Below, in pieces: positions 41,757 through 54,176 of a DNA stretch of 64,000 nucleotides. Each line of letters starts with the position of its first letter. Position 1 is the first letter of the stretch. The stretch is taken from NCBI GenBank assembly GCA_902777335.1, contig CACYTF010000019.1, positions 37,012 through 101,011 of the forward strand, in the 5' to 3' direction. The notes below the pieces were generated by a model. It made no database searches and had not been told where the DNA came from. It saw only the letters and a program-made list of their open reading frames with translations. Source of the DNA: an uncultured Eubacteriales bacterium (GTDB lineage Bacteria; Bacillota; Clostridia; Christensenellales; Aristaeellaceae). The translations under genes were made by a program, and so were the position numbers.

Positions 41757-42641
41757 ATGATTTCATTCCTGCGATTCCTGATCTACGGGGTGAGCCTGGG
41801 CAGCGTCTACGCCATCATCGCCCTGGGCTATACCATGGTGTACGGCATCGCCAAGATGCTGAACTTCGCCCACGGCGATATCATCATGGTCGGCGCGTAC
41901 ATCGCCTTCTGCGCCATGCAGTATATCGGGCTGCCGCCGCTGGTGGCGGTGCTCTGCGCCATGGCGTTCTGCACGGTGCTGGGCGTGGTGATCGAGGGCC
42001 TGGCCTACCGACCGCTGCGGCAGGCCACGAAGCTGGCCGTGCTGATCACGGCCATCGGCGTCAGCTACCTGCTGCAGAACACGGCCCTTCTGATCTGGAG
42101 CTCCAACCCCAAGGTGTTCCCCTCCGTGTTCAGCGTGGGCAGCATCCGGCTGTTTGACGGCAACCTGGTGATCTCCAGCGAGACCATACTCACGATCATC
42201 GCCAACATCGTCATCATGATCGGCCTGACGCTGTTCACCGGCCGCACCAAGATGGGCAAGGCCATGCGCGCCGTCTCCGAGGACAAGGGCGCGGCGGAGC
42301 TGATGGGCATCAACGTGAACCGCACCATCTCCGTGACCTTTGCCATCGGCTCGGCCCTGGCGGCCATCGCCGGCGTGCTGCTGTGCTCGGCCTACCCGAC
42401 GCTGCAGCCCACCACCGGTTCCATGCCGGGCATCAAGGCCTTCACGGCGGCGGTGTTCGGCGGCATCGGCTCCATCCCCGGGGCCATGATCGGCGGCCTG
42501 CTGCTGGGCATCATCGAGATACTGGGTAAGGCCTACATCTCCACCGAGCTGGGCGACGCCATCGTGTTCGCCGTGCTGATCGTCGTGCTGCTGTTCAAGC
42601 CCGCGGGGCTGCTGGGCAAGCCGATCAGCGAGAAAGTGTGA
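41757..42641 (+). CDS. livH: Branched-chain amino acid ABC permease LivH
   Basis: 294 residues, about eight membrane helices. The start MISFLRFLIYGVSLGSVYAI and the cytoplasmic EAA-like loop (MRAVSEDKGAAELMGINVNR) are typical of LivH, as are LNFAHGDIIM and FGGIGSIPGAMIGGLLLG. Forms the channel with LivM. ATG at 41757 with GAGGAG 9 nt upstream. livM starts 10 nt after its stop. Confidence 0.93.
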   Translation: MISFLRFLIYGVSLGSVYAIIALGYTMVYGIAKMLNFAHGDIIMVGAYIAFCAMQYIGLPPLVAVLCAMAFCTVLGVVIEGLAYRPLRQATKLAVLITAIGVSYLLQNTALLIWSSNPKVFPSVFSVGSIRLFDGNLVISSETILTIIANIVIMIGLTLFTGRTKMGKAMRAVSEDKGAAELMGINVNRTISVTFAIGSALAAIAGVLLCSAYPTLQPTTGSMPGIKAFTAAVFGGIGSIPGAMIGGLLLGIIEILGKAYISTELGDAIVFAVLIVVLLFKPAGLLGKPISEKV

Positions 42642-42651
42642 GGTGAGCGCC

Positions 42652-43707
42652 ATGAAGCTGAAAAAGAATGCGGTCAACAACATCATCTGCTACGGCCTTG
42701 TCATCGTCGTCTTCATCATCTGCCAGGCGATGATCTCAAACGGCTCCATGACCCGCTCGCTGAAGGGCCAGATGGTGCCCATCTGCGTGTACATCGTGAT
42801 GGCCGTATCGCTGAACCTTGTGGTGGGCATATCGGGCGAGCTGAGCCTGGGCCACGCCGGCTTCATGAGCATCGGCGCGTTCTCCAGCATCATCGGCGCG
42901 GCCTGGATGCGCTCGGCGCTGGGCATTGAGAACGAGACGCTGCGGCTGATCCTTTCGATGATCGTGGGCGGCGTATTCGCCGGCGTGTTCGGCGTATTGA
43001 TCGGCATACCGGTGCTGCGGCTGCGCGGCGATTACCTGGCCATCGTCACGCTGGCCTTCGGCGAGATCATCCGCAACGTGCTGAACTGCTTCTACTTCTC
43101 GCTGGAGGGGAACCGCCTGCACGTGGCCTTCAACAACCCGAACCTGCCCGGAACGATACTGCTGAACGGCCCCAACGGCGCCAAGGACGTGGCCAAGATC
43201 TCCACGTTCCCGGCGGGCTTCGTGCTGATACTGTTCACGCTGTTCGTGGTGCTGAACCTGATCAACAGCCGGTCCGGGCGCGCCATCATGGCCACCCGCG
43301 ACAACCGCATCGCCGCCGAGGCCATGGGCATCAACGTCACCAAGTACAAGATGATGGCCTTCGTCACCGCCGCGGTGCTGGCGGGCATGGCCGGCGCGCT
43401 GTACGGGCTGAACTTCTCCACCGTGGCGGCGTCGAAGTTCAAGTTCGACACGTCGATCCTGGTGCTGGTGTTCGTGGTGCTGGGCGGCATCGGCAACATC
43501 TGGGGCAGCATCGTCGCGGCGGCGCTTCTGACCGTGCTGCCGGAGCTGCTGCGCGCGTTCTCCGACTACCGCATGCTGGTGTACGCCATCGTGCTGATAC
43601 TGGTGATGCTGGTCACGAACAACCCGATGATCCGGGGGCTTGTGAACGGCCTGTTCAGGCGCAAGGGCGCCGCGGCGCAGACACAGGGGGGAGGCGCTGA
43701 CGAATGA
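42652..43707 (+). CDS. livM: Branched-chain amino acid ABC permease LivM
   Basis: 351 residues, about nine to ten membrane helices; SLNLVVGISGELSLGHAGF and VTLAFGEIIRNVLN are the LivM signature, with the coupling loop MATRDNRIAAEAMGINVTK. Partner of LivH in the transport channel. ATG 42652 with AGGTGA 5 nt upstream. Its end overlaps livG by 4 nt (ATGA). Confidence 0.93.
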   Translation: MKLKKNAVNNIICYGLVIVVFIICQAMISNGSMTRSLKGQMVPICVYIVMAVSLNLVVGISGELSLGHAGFMSIGAFSSIIGAAWMRSALGIENETLRLILSMIVGGVFAGVFGVLIGIPVLRLRGDYLAIVTLAFGEIIRNVLNCFYFSLEGNRLHVAFNNPNLPGTILLNGPNGAKDVAKISTFPAGFVLILFTLFVVLNLINSRSGRAIMATRDNRIAAEAMGINVTKYKMMAFVTAAVLAGMAGALYGLNFSTVAASKFKFDTSILVLVFVVLGGIGNIWGSIVAAALLTVLPELLRAFSDYRMLVYAIVLILVMLVTNNPMIRGLVNGLFRRKGAAAQTQGGGADE

Positions 43708-44567
43708 ACGAGACCACTCAGAAAAAGCGCATGCTGGACACCCGCATGGTGCCGGCGCCCAGCCAGGGCATCATCCCGGAGCGCGACCTGTACAGCACGC
43801 CGGTGCTGGAGGCGCGACACCTGGGCATCGAGTTTGGCGGCCTGAAGGCCGTGGAGGACTTCAACCTGATCATCGGCAAGACCGAGATCGCCGGCCTGAT
43901 CGGCCCCAACGGCGCGGGCAAGACCACCGTGTTCAACCTGCTGACCAAGGTGTACCAGCCCACGATGGGCACGGTGCTGCTGAACGGCAAGGACACCGCC
44001 GGCATGAACACCGTGCAGGCCAACAAGCTGGGCATCGCCCGCACGTTCCAGAACATCCGCCTGTTTGACAACATGACGGTGGAGGACAACGTGCGCATCG
44101 GCCTGCACAACCAGGTCAAGTACGGCATGTTCACCGGCATACTCCGCCTGCCCGGCTACTGGAAGCAGGAGAAGCAGCAGCACGAGAAGGCGCTGGAGCT
44201 TTTAAGCATATTCGACATGCAGGACCTGGCCGGCGTGCGCGCGGGCTCGCTGCCCTATGGCGCGCAGCGCAGGCTGGAGATCGTGCGCGCGCTGGCGACG
44301 CACCCGTCGCTTCTGCTGCTGGACGAGCCGGCCGCGGGCATGAACCCCCATGAGACAGAGGAACTGATGCGCAACATCATCAAGATTCGCGACAAGTTCC
44401 AGATCGCCATCATGCTGATCGAGCACGACATGAACCTGGTCATGGGCATCTGCGAGGGCATCTGCGTGCTGAACTACGGCAGGATCATCGCCAAGGGCAC
44501 CGCGGATGAGATACAGGCCAACCCGGTCGTGATCGAGGCCTATCTGGGCAAGAAGAAGGAGGGCTGA
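43704..44567 (+). CDS. livG: Branched-chain amino acid ABC ATPase LivG
   Basis: 287 residues. Walker A GPNGAGKT, Q-loop in GIARTFQNIRLF, signature LPYGAQRRLEI (Liv-type variant of LSGGQ), Walker B LLLLDEPAAGMN and switch His in IEHDM. There is a ~30-residue N-terminal extension (TTQKKRMLDTRMV) before the nucleotide-binding domain that normal LivG lacks. It drives import with LivF. Confidence 0.93.
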   Translation: MNETTQKKRMLDTRMVPAPSQGIIPERDLYSTPVLEARHLGIEFGGLKAVEDFNLIIGKTEIAGLIGPNGAGKTTVFNLLTKVYQPTMGTVLLNGKDTAGMNTVQANKLGIARTFQNIRLFDNMTVEDNVRIGLHNQVKYGMFTGILRLPGYWKQEKQQHEKALELLSIFDMQDLAGVRAGSLPYGAQRRLEIVRALATHPSLLLLDEPAAGMNPHETEELMRNIIKIRDKFQIAIMLIEHDMNLVMGICEGICVLNYGRIIAKGTADEIQANPVVIEAYLGKKKEG

Positions 44568-44570
44568 CCG

Positions 44571-45299
44571 ATGAGTGAGACGAGACAGGCCAAGAGCCTT
44601 CTGAAGGTGGACGACATCCACGTCTACTACGGCAGCATCCACGCCATCAAGGGCGTCTCCTTCGAGGTGTTCGAGGGCGAGATCGTCACGCTGATCGGCG
44701 CGAACGGCGCGGGCAAGTCCACCACGCTGAACACGGTGGCGGGGCTTCTGCGCCCCCGCAGCGGCATGATCGCCTTCGAGGGGAAGAACATCGTGGGCGT
44801 CGGCGCCAGCAAGGTGGTCGGCCTGGGCATGGCCCTGTGCCCGGAGGGGCGGCGCGTGTTCCAACAGATGACCGTGCGGGAGAACCTGGAGATGGGCGGC
44901 TTCTCGCGGCCCAACGAGGAGATCCCCGCGGCGCTTGAAAACGTGTTCAACCGCTTTCCAAGGCTGAAGGAGCGCGAAAAGCAGGTGGCGGGCACGCTGT
45001 CCGGCGGCGAGCAGCAGATGCTGGCCATGGGCCGCGCGCTGATGAGCAAGCCCAAGCTTCTGATGATGGACGAGCCCTCGATGGGCCTGGCCCCGATCCT
45101 GGTGGAGCAGATCTTCGACATCATCAAGGAGCTGCACGCGGCGGGCACCACGATCCTTCTGGTGGAGCAGAACGCCCAGATGGCCCTCTCGGTGGCCAAC
45201 CGCGCCTACGTGCTGGGCACCGGCAAGATCACGATCTCCGGCGACGCGAAGGACGTGCTGGCCGACGACCGGGTGCGGGCGGCGTATTTGGGAGGATGA
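44571..45299 (+). CDS. livF: Branched-chain amino acid ABC ATPase LivF
   Basis: 242 residues. Walker A GANGAGKS, signature LSGGEQQML, Walker B LMMDEPSMGLAP, switch region LLVEQNAQ (Gln-Asn in place of His, as usual for LivF). Three nt after livG; last gene of the operon, followed by a hairpin terminator at 45311. Confidence 0.93.
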   Translation: MSETRQAKSLLKVDDIHVYYGSIHAIKGVSFEVFEGEIVTLIGANGAGKSTTLNTVAGLLRPRSGMIAFEGKNIVGVGASKVVGLGMALCPEGRRVFQQMTVRENLEMGGFSRPNEEIPAALENVFNRFPRLKEREKQVAGTLSGGEQQMLAMGRALMSKPKLLMMDEPSMGLAPILVEQIFDIIKELHAAGTTILLVEQNAQMALSVANRAYVLGTGKITISGDAKDVLADDRVRAAYLGG

Positions 45300-45367
45300 G
45301 TAGGGAGTAGGGGCGCCGATGCGGCGCCCGCCCTTTTGAGTGAGGAGTTAGGAAGTAGGAGTTAGGA
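45298..45367. repeat. Short heptamer tandem repeats after livF
   Basis: Two GAGTAGG units (45298-45311) overlap the livF stop. After the terminator hairpin come GGAGTTA, GGAAGTA, GGAGTTA and GGAG (45344-45367). Same 7-bp period as the repeats after telA. Confidence 0.75.
45311..45337 (+). terminator. Terminator of the liv operon
   Basis: GGGCGCC, GATGC, GGCGCCC, then GCCCTTTT. Confidence 0.65.
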
Positions 45368-45371
45368 GCAT

Positions 45372-45395
45372 AAAAGCGCCCGGTCAAGGCGCTTT
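45372..45395 (-). terminator. Terminator of the BrnT module
   Basis: AAAGCGCC (45373-45380) and GGCGCTTT (45388-45395); on the minus strand the stem ends in GCGCTTTTA. It lies just after the antitoxin stop. Confidence 0.6.
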
Positions 45396-45403
45396 GGAAG
45401 GGG

Positions 45404-45613
45404 TTAACCGAGCTTTCGGTTTGGGCTTGCGTCCTCTTTGCGGGGATGCACGCGCTTGAACTGTTTGAGCTGCTCCTCGGTCATTTCGGGGCAATCCTCA
45501 TCATAGACGATGTCTTCGTCCCGGGGCGCTCTCGCCTCGATCACCGCGATTTCTTCAGGCGTCAGAGGCTTGCGAGGTTTGGGGTTGATTTTGATTTCAT
45601 AGGTAACGATCAT
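45404..45613 (-). CDS. Putative antitoxin partner of BrnT
   Basis: 69 residues, highly charged: MIVTYEIKINPKPRKPLTPEE, seen as NPKPRKPLTPEEIAVIEARA, then acidic DEDIVYDEDCPEMTEEQ. It overlaps the toxin gene by 17 nt and comes second, as antitoxins do in brnTA. It does not show the ribbon-helix-helix C-terminus of ordinary BrnA, but the LTPEEIAVIEARAP and DEDIVYDEDCPEMTEEQ stretches resemble the N-terminal part of BrnA-type antitoxins. The ATG at 45613 has GGAAAGGAGC 8 nt upstream. Antitoxin role is inferred from position. Confidence 0.6.
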   Translation of the reverse strand: MIVTYEIKINPKPRKPLTPEEIAVIEARAPRDEDIVYDEDCPEMTEEQLKQFKRVHPRKEDASPNRKLG

Positions 45614-45869
45614 AGTACAAGCTCCTTTCCTTGCTGTTCGCGGGTCTGGCAGAGATCAGTCTAATGCGGTTCTTCCGTTCGGTGTACACGACAAAGAGTA
45701 TATTATCGACCATGCCAATGGTATTGTATCGCTCTTCATCTATACTGTGTTCGGCATCGTAAAGTTCTATGCGATATTCATCGTAGAATACCTTCGCGGC
45801 GGTTTCAAACTTCACGCCATGCTTCTTCAGGTTCAGCGCGGCCTTGTCCGCGTCCCACTCGAATTGCAC
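45597..45869 (-). CDS. brnT: BrnT-family toxin
   Basis: About 90 residues. FEWDADKAALNLKKHGVKF, then ETAAKVFYDEY, then LFVVYTERKNRIRLISARPA: the full BrnT pattern. BrnT is a RelE-fold ribonuclease that stops growth by cutting RNA; the His in KHGV and the late RLISARPA basic strand belong to its active face. GTG at 45869 is preferred, with GAGGGGG 8 nt upstream; a TTG at 45875 lies too close to that site. It is the first gene of a two-gene operon with its own promoter. Confidence 0.88.
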   Translation of the reverse strand: MQFEWDADKAALNLKKHGVKFETAAKVFYDEYRIELYDAEHSIDEERYNTIGMVDNILFVVYTERKNRIRLISARPANSKERSLYYDRYL

Positions 45870-45899
45870 GAGCAATTCCCCCTCGTAATCTATGGCCTT

Positions 45900-45928
45900 A
45901 TTATATCAGAAATACCTGAGCTGCGCAA
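45900..45928 (-). promoter_or_regulatory. Promoter of the brnT module
   Basis: On the minus strand TTGCGC (45928-45923), a 17-nt spacer and a perfect TATAAT (45905-45900). Confidence 0.75.
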
Positions 45929-45988
45929 GGCATATATGGACAGACAGGACAGGCGCCCCAACCGCCACTCATTCCCATAGAACCCCGT

Positions 45989-47065
45989 TCATCTGCACCT
46001 CCGGTTGTGCTCCGGCTGGCGGTAGAATTCACGCTTGGCGGAGAACATGGTGCTTTCCGCCTCTTTGACAAGCGCCTGCATATCAATGGGCCCCTGTCTT
46101 TTCTCACGGGCGGCCATGCCGAAGGATACGTGATACCCCTTCCCGGCCAGAACCTGTATCATCTGTTCAATGGCGTCGGACACCTCCTCTGGCGGAGTGT
46201 CCATCCGAAAGGCGACAAACTCATCGCCGCCGATGCGGCAGGTGTGTTCTGCTCCGAAATACGCCTGCATCGCATCGGCAACCTGGCGCAGCATCCAGTC
46301 GCCGGCCAAATGGCCCTGACTGTTATTGACTTCATGCAGGCTGTTCACGTCGCCGTAAACGCAGATCAGATTTGATCTGCACATTGCCGGATAGTTCTGA
46401 AGCCGCTTTTCGTAATAATTCCGGTTTTTCAGGCCCGTCAGCAAATCGGTTTGGCTCATGTATTCGATCTGCCTGGACTGAACCAGCGCGCGAATCTTGA
46501 TGCCCATGATGAATACCGTTGTGGTTGCGGCCACGATGCCGAAGGTCACCATATTCCAGATGTCGGTTTCCGCAACCTCCGGCTGCTTGGCGAAGTAAAC
46601 GATCATGCAAAACGCCGCGACATCCGTCGCGATCAGCGCGGTCAGTCTGGCAGGACGCTCATAGAACAGCAAGGGGGTCACCAGCAGGAAGGCGACCGCC
46701 GACACGGCGGGCTTATCCGCGTGGAGCATGGAAATGCGGATACTGAACACATACAGTACGATCTCGAATAAATAGACGAGCACCGTCACAAGCGCGGGAT
46801 GCTTCGGTGCGATGAAGCGCACGCACAGCATGATCGCCAGCATAATGAAACCGCACGTCAGGTAAGTTGTGCTGTTCACGGTGGCAAACCCGTGGGAGAG
46901 CATACTGACGATGTACAGCAGGAAGAACATGATCCCCGCCACCTGGGAGAACACACTGAGCAGTACCAGGTTCTCCTTGCGGATACTGGCGGACAGGGCG
47001 CTGTAAGCCTCCTTCTCCGCTCCGGCGTACAATAACAGTTTTTTCAGCGCTTTCAGCAAATCCAT
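45989..47065 (-). CDS. Membrane GGDEF protein
   Basis: 358 residues. Six hydrophobic segments (about 30-185), then a GGDEF domain: TDLLTGLKNRNYYEKRL, YGDVNSLHEVNNSQGHLAGD and RIGGDEFVAF. Active-site residues are intact, so c-di-GMP synthesis is possible. No RxxD inhibitory site precedes GGDEF (FGAE at that place). ATG at 47065 is taken as start with GGAG 12 nt upstream, longer than ideal; a TTG at 47077 touches the site. It lies 17 nt after a truncated sensor-kinase reading frame, so the two may have been one signalling unit. Confidence 0.85.
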   Translation of the reverse strand: MDLLKALKKLLLYAGAEKEAYSALSASIRKENLVLLSVFSQVAGIMFFLLYIVSMLSHGFATVNSTTYLTCGFIMLAIMLCVRFIAPKHPALVTVLVYLFEIVLYVFSIRISMLHADKPAVSAVAFLLVTPLLFYERPARLTALIATDVAAFCMIVYFAKQPEVAETDIWNMVTFGIVAATTTVFIMGIKIRALVQSRQIEYMSQTDLLTGLKNRNYYEKRLQNYPAMCRSNLICVYGDVNSLHEVNNSQGHLAGDWMLRQVADAMQAYFGAEHTCRIGGDEFVAFRMDTPPEEVSDAIEQMIQVLAGKGYHVSFGMAAREKRQGPIDMQALVKEAESTMFSAKREFYRQPEHNRRCR

Positions 47066-47082
47066 TTGCGTTATCAACTCCT

Positions 47083-47529
47083 TTAACCGTCACTGCCGGG
47101 GCGCGCTTGTCCTGTGGCACCGTCCGGAATCGTCACCGTGACGATTGTGCCGTCTCCGTCCCGCGATATGATCTCCATCATCGGGATCAGCAGATACAGC
47201 GCAAACGCCAGCGTCTGCGACCGGGTGAGCTTTGTCCGCCTGCGCCACAGTGCCAGCAGGTTCAGCAGCATCAGCAGGACAGGCGCTATGAGCAGCACGG
47301 GATACCATGCTCCGCGCCGGGAGTCATTGTCCGGCGTGACCGTGTAGATGACGGTCGTGAACTGCGTCACAATCAGCAGCGCGAAATAGACCAGCCACAG
47401 CCCGCCGACAATTCTCAGGAGCGTGTTTCTGCGCCAGTCCTCGCCGGTACAGCGGAGCAGATAGACCGTCAGCATAGGCATGAGCAGCGAAGAGAAAAAG
47501 GATTCGCCGAACACGGCTGCCCTTTCCAT
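47083..47529 (-). pseudogene. Remnant of a membrane histidine kinase (internal deletion)
   Basis: 148 residues. About 110 residues of a membrane sensor with three to four helices (FFSSLLMPMLTVYLL, IVGGLWLVYFALLIV, WYPVLLIAPVLLMLLNLLAL, TLAFALYLLIPMMEII) run directly into DGDGTIVTVTIP, the last strand of a HATPase_c domain. The dimerisation helix and the N, G1 and F boxes that should lie between are missing. The simplest reading is an in-frame internal deletion of a sensor kinase. No ribosome site precedes the ATG at 47529. A short intact membrane protein cannot be excluded. Confidence 0.55.
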
Positions 47530-47640
47530 AATATTATCGTTTTTTCCGCGCGACCGTCAAGAGGGTGTTCCAGAATGTCACCCCCTTGTTCAATTCCGTC
47601 ACATTTTTGCGTATTGTGCAAAGAATTAATATATCTTCTC

Positions 47641-47669
47641 TTGATAAATTGGCACCGATGCGGTATAAA
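47641..47669 (+). promoter_or_regulatory. Promoter of the atp operon
   Basis: TTGATA (47641-47646), a 17-nt spacer and TATAAA (47664-47669), 53 nt before atpI. The region from 47530 to here is AT-rich and separates it from the divergent remnant kinase gene. Confidence 0.7.
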
Positions 47670-47721
47670 TACAAAGTATGGGTATATATGTACTGCGCGT
47701 AGAGCGCATAGGGAGATAGCG

Positions 47722-48174
47722 ATGGGTAAGCCGGACAAGACCCTGCGGGGGCATACGGCGCATCTGGCGCTGGGCGTGTTCGCGCTGGTGGCTGTGATGC
47801 TCATTGTGTACGCCGTCATCGGCAAGCTGCGGCTGCCCGTCGTGCTGGGCGCGGTGTACGCAGGCGTTCTGGGCGTCGCCAACTTTTTCGTGATGGGCCT
47901 GATGGTGAACAGCGTCGCCGAGCGCATGGCGGAAAAGCAGCGCACCGAGCAGGAGATCACCGAAATGACGATACAGATGCGAAACCGCATGCGCGTGTCC
48001 TACAACCTGCGCATGATCGCGCTGTTTCTGCTGCTGGTGCTGGGCATCGCGGTGCTTCACTTTGACCCGCTTGCCACGATACTTGCCGCGTTTTTCCCGA
48101 GCCTCGTCATACGGGTTATGCAATTTGCAGAGGCGAAGAAGGCCCCTGCCTCCGAAGGAAGTGAACAGCTTTGA
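47722..48174 (+). CDS. atpI: ATP synthase protein I-like
   Basis: 150 residues with four hydrophobic segments (LALGVFALVAVMLIVYAVI, VLGAVYAGVLGVANFFVMG, MIALFLLLVLGIAVLHF, IRVMQF region). Position directly before atpB and the helix pattern identify it as AtpI, a chaperone-like protein that helps assembly of the c-ring and, in Na+-type synthases, has been linked to stable ring formation. ATG 47722 with GGGAG 6 nt upstream. It overlaps atpB by 4 nt. Confidence 0.8.
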   Translation: MGKPDKTLRGHTAHLALGVFALVAVMLIVYAVIGKLRLPVVLGAVYAGVLGVANFFVMGLMVNSVAERMAEKQRTEQEITEMTIQMRNRMRVSYNLRMIALFLLLVLGIAVLHFDPLATILAAFFPSLVIRVMQFAEAKKAPASEGSEQL

Positions 48175-48932
48175 GCCATGAGTTTACCGTAACCGGCGCA
48201 AAGGTATTCCTTGAGATCCATCTGTTCGGCAGTACGATCAACATCACCGAGACGCTGGTGAATACTTGGATCGTCATGGCGGTCATCGTCGGGCTGTGCC
48301 TGTTTTTGACCCACGGCATGCAGGTGCACTGCCGCACTAAAAGGCAGGTCGTCGCGGAGTTCATCGTCAAAAAGGTGAACGCGATGGTGGGCGAGAACAT
48401 GGGCGAACGCTTCCTGCGGGTGGGCTACGCGCCGCTGATCGCGTCGGTGATGGGCCTGTCCGCGCTGGGCTCGCTGTCGGGCATGGTGGGCATGTACGCG
48501 CCCACCTCCGATCTGAACACGCTGCTGGGCTGGGCGCTTCTGGTGTTCGCCCTCATCACCTACAACAAGTTCCGCGCTGGCGGCCCGCTGGGCTACATCA
48601 AGGGCTACTTCCAGCCGATACCGGTGCTGCTGCCCTTCAACATCATCTCCGAGATCGCCACGCCCATGTCCATGGCCTTCCGTCACTTCGGCAATATCGC
48701 CTCGGGCACGGTGATCATGGGCCTTCTGCGCTGGGCGCTGGCGAACCTCTCCTATGCGATATTCTCGAAGCTGCCCGGCGTGCTCGGGCAGATCTTCGGC
48801 CCGATACCGCTGCTCCAGGTGGGCATTCCGGCGGTGTTCTCGATCTATTTTGACATCTTCTCCAGTCTGCTTCAGGCGTTTATCTTCTGCATGCTGATGA
48901 TGATGAACATCAGCTCGGCTGCGGAGGATTGA
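48171..48932 (+). CDS. atpB: F0F1 ATP synthase subunit a
   Basis: 253 residues, six to seven membrane helices. The essential Arg lies in SMAFRHFGNIASG, and the last helices contain IPAVFSIYFDIFSSLLQAFIF-like segments forming the ion half-channels. It starts with TTG at 48171 (overlapping the atpI stop), because no in-frame ATG lies near and AAGGAAGTG is upstream; MSHEFTVTGAKVFLEI is a normal a-subunit beginning. Translationally coupled to atpI. Confidence 0.93.
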   Translation: MSHEFTVTGAKVFLEIHLFGSTINITETLVNTWIVMAVIVGLCLFLTHGMQVHCRTKRQVVAEFIVKKVNAMVGENMGERFLRVGYAPLIASVMGLSALGSLSGMVGMYAPTSDLNTLLGWALLVFALITYNKFRAGGPLGYIKGYFQPIPVLLPFNIISEIATPMSMAFRHFGNIASGTVIMGLLRWALANLSYAIFSKLPGVLGQIFGPIPLLQVGIPAVFSIYFDIFSSLLQAFIFCMLMMMNISSAAED

Positions 48933-48953
48933 GCATAGCATCAAGTATCATGA

Positions 48954-49241
<288 letters not shown>

Positions 49242-49278
49242 TCCTTCGCGCAGGAAAACCTTTCCGGGAGGAAGCAAA

Positions 49279-49778
49279 GTGAAAACATTGGAGTTTATCT
49301 CGATAGACGCCTGGACCATCATCTTCCAGATCTGCAACCTGCTGATACTGTTTCTGCTGGTGAGAAAGTTCCTCTGGAAGCGCGTGATGGCGGTGCTGGA
49401 CGCGCGGCAGAAGGAGATCGACGGCATCTATGACGCCGCCGGCAAGGACCGCGACGAGGCCGCCCAGCTGAAGCAGACCTACACCGAGCGGATGTCGGGC
49501 GCCCGAGAGGAGGCCGACCGGCTGGTGCGCAACGCGGTGGACACCGCCCAGAACCGGGGCGACGCCATCGTGAAGGAGGCCCAGGCCGAGGCCGCCCACA
49601 TGAAGCAGAAGGCCGAGAGCGAGATCGAGCAGGAGAAGCGCAAGGCCTATTCCGAGCTGATGGGCGAGATTTCCGGCATGGCCGCGGACATCGCGGGCCG
49701 CATGGTGGAGCGCGAGATCAACGCCGAAGACCATCGCCAGCTGGTGGAAGAGTTCATCAAAAGCGCAGGTGACGCGTC

Positions 49779-49782
<4 letters not shown>
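49279..49782 (+). CDS. atpF: F0F1 ATP synthase subunit b
   Basis: 167 residues: one N-terminal membrane helix (IIFQICNLLILFLLVRKFLW) followed by a long charged coiled coil, the peripheral stalk. GTG start at 49279 with GGGAGGAAGC upstream. Overlaps atpH by 4 nt. Confidence 0.94.
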
Positions 49783-51862
<2,080 letters not shown>

Positions 51863-51866
51863 TACC

Positions 51867-52709
51867 ATGGCCGGCGCATCGATGAAGGACATCAAGCTGC
51901 GCATCCGCAGCGTGGAAAGCACGATGCAGATCACCAAGGCCATGCAGCTGGTGGCCTCGTCCAAGCTGAGGGGCGCCCGCGCACGCATGGAGGCGAGCCG
52001 GCCCTACATGAAGGTGGCCCGCCGCGCCGTATGGGACATCGCGCTGCACAACACCGGCGCCGAGAGCCAGTACGTGATCCCGCGCGAGGTGAAGCACCGC
52101 TGCTACATCGTGCTGGCGGGCGACCGCGGGCTCGCGGGCAGCTACAACGCCAACATGTTCAAGCGCATCGAGTGGGACAGCCGCGACGCCAACTGCTGCG
52201 TGATTCCCATCGGCCGCAAGGCGCGGGAATACTACAACCGCAAGGGCGTGAAGATCATCACCGAGGTGGATAAGGTCGAGGGGCTGACGCTGGAGGCTTG
52301 CGCCGAAATCGCCCAGCGGGTGCTGGACAGCTACGACGCGGGGGAGTACGACGAGGTCGTGCTGGCCTACACCTCGTTCGTGTCGGTACTCACGCAGAAG
52401 ACCAAGCTGAAGCCGCTTCTGCCGCTGGACACCCACGACGCGCCGGAGCGCACCAGCCGCCAGATGCTGTGCGAGCCGGACGCCGACACGCTGCTGAAGG
52501 GCTTTCTGCCCCAGTACCTGGCCGGCCTCATCTACGCCGCCGCGTGCGATTCCTTCGCCAGCGAGCAGGCGGCCCGCCGCGTGGCCATGGATTCGGCCAC
52601 CAAGAACGCCAGCGAGATGATCGAGGACCTCAGCCTGCGCTACAACCGCGCGCGCCAGAGCTCCATCACCCAGGAGCTTACGGAGATCGTCGCCGGCGCG
52701 GAGCACTGA
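51867..52709 (+). CDS. atpG: F0F1 ATP synthase subunit gamma
   Basis: 280 residues. Rotor shaft: conserved N-terminal coil (KDIKLRIRSVESTMQITKAM), central VLAGDRGLAGSYNANMFK and C-terminal coil (AMDSATKNASEMIEDLSLRYNR, RQSSITQELTEIVAGAEH). Normal length. 66 nt separate it from atpD with GGGAGAAG before the next start. Confidence 0.96.
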   Translation: MAGASMKDIKLRIRSVESTMQITKAMQLVASSKLRGARARMEASRPYMKVARRAVWDIALHNTGAESQYVIPREVKHRCYIVLAGDRGLAGSYNANMFKRIEWDSRDANCCVIPIGRKAREYYNRKGVKIITEVDKVEGLTLEACAEIAQRVLDSYDAGEYDEVVLAYTSFVSVLTQKTKLKPLLPLDTHDAPERTSRQMLCEPDADTLLKGFLPQYLAGLIYAAACDSFASEQAARRVAMDSATKNASEMIEDLSLRYNRARQSSITQELTEIVAGAEH

Positions 52710-52757
52710 CAAACGGTATAAGCCTGTCGCCCCCGGGGGCTGCGGGATTCAAAGTAA

Positions 52758-54173
<1,416 letters not shown>

Positions 54174-54176
54174 TCC

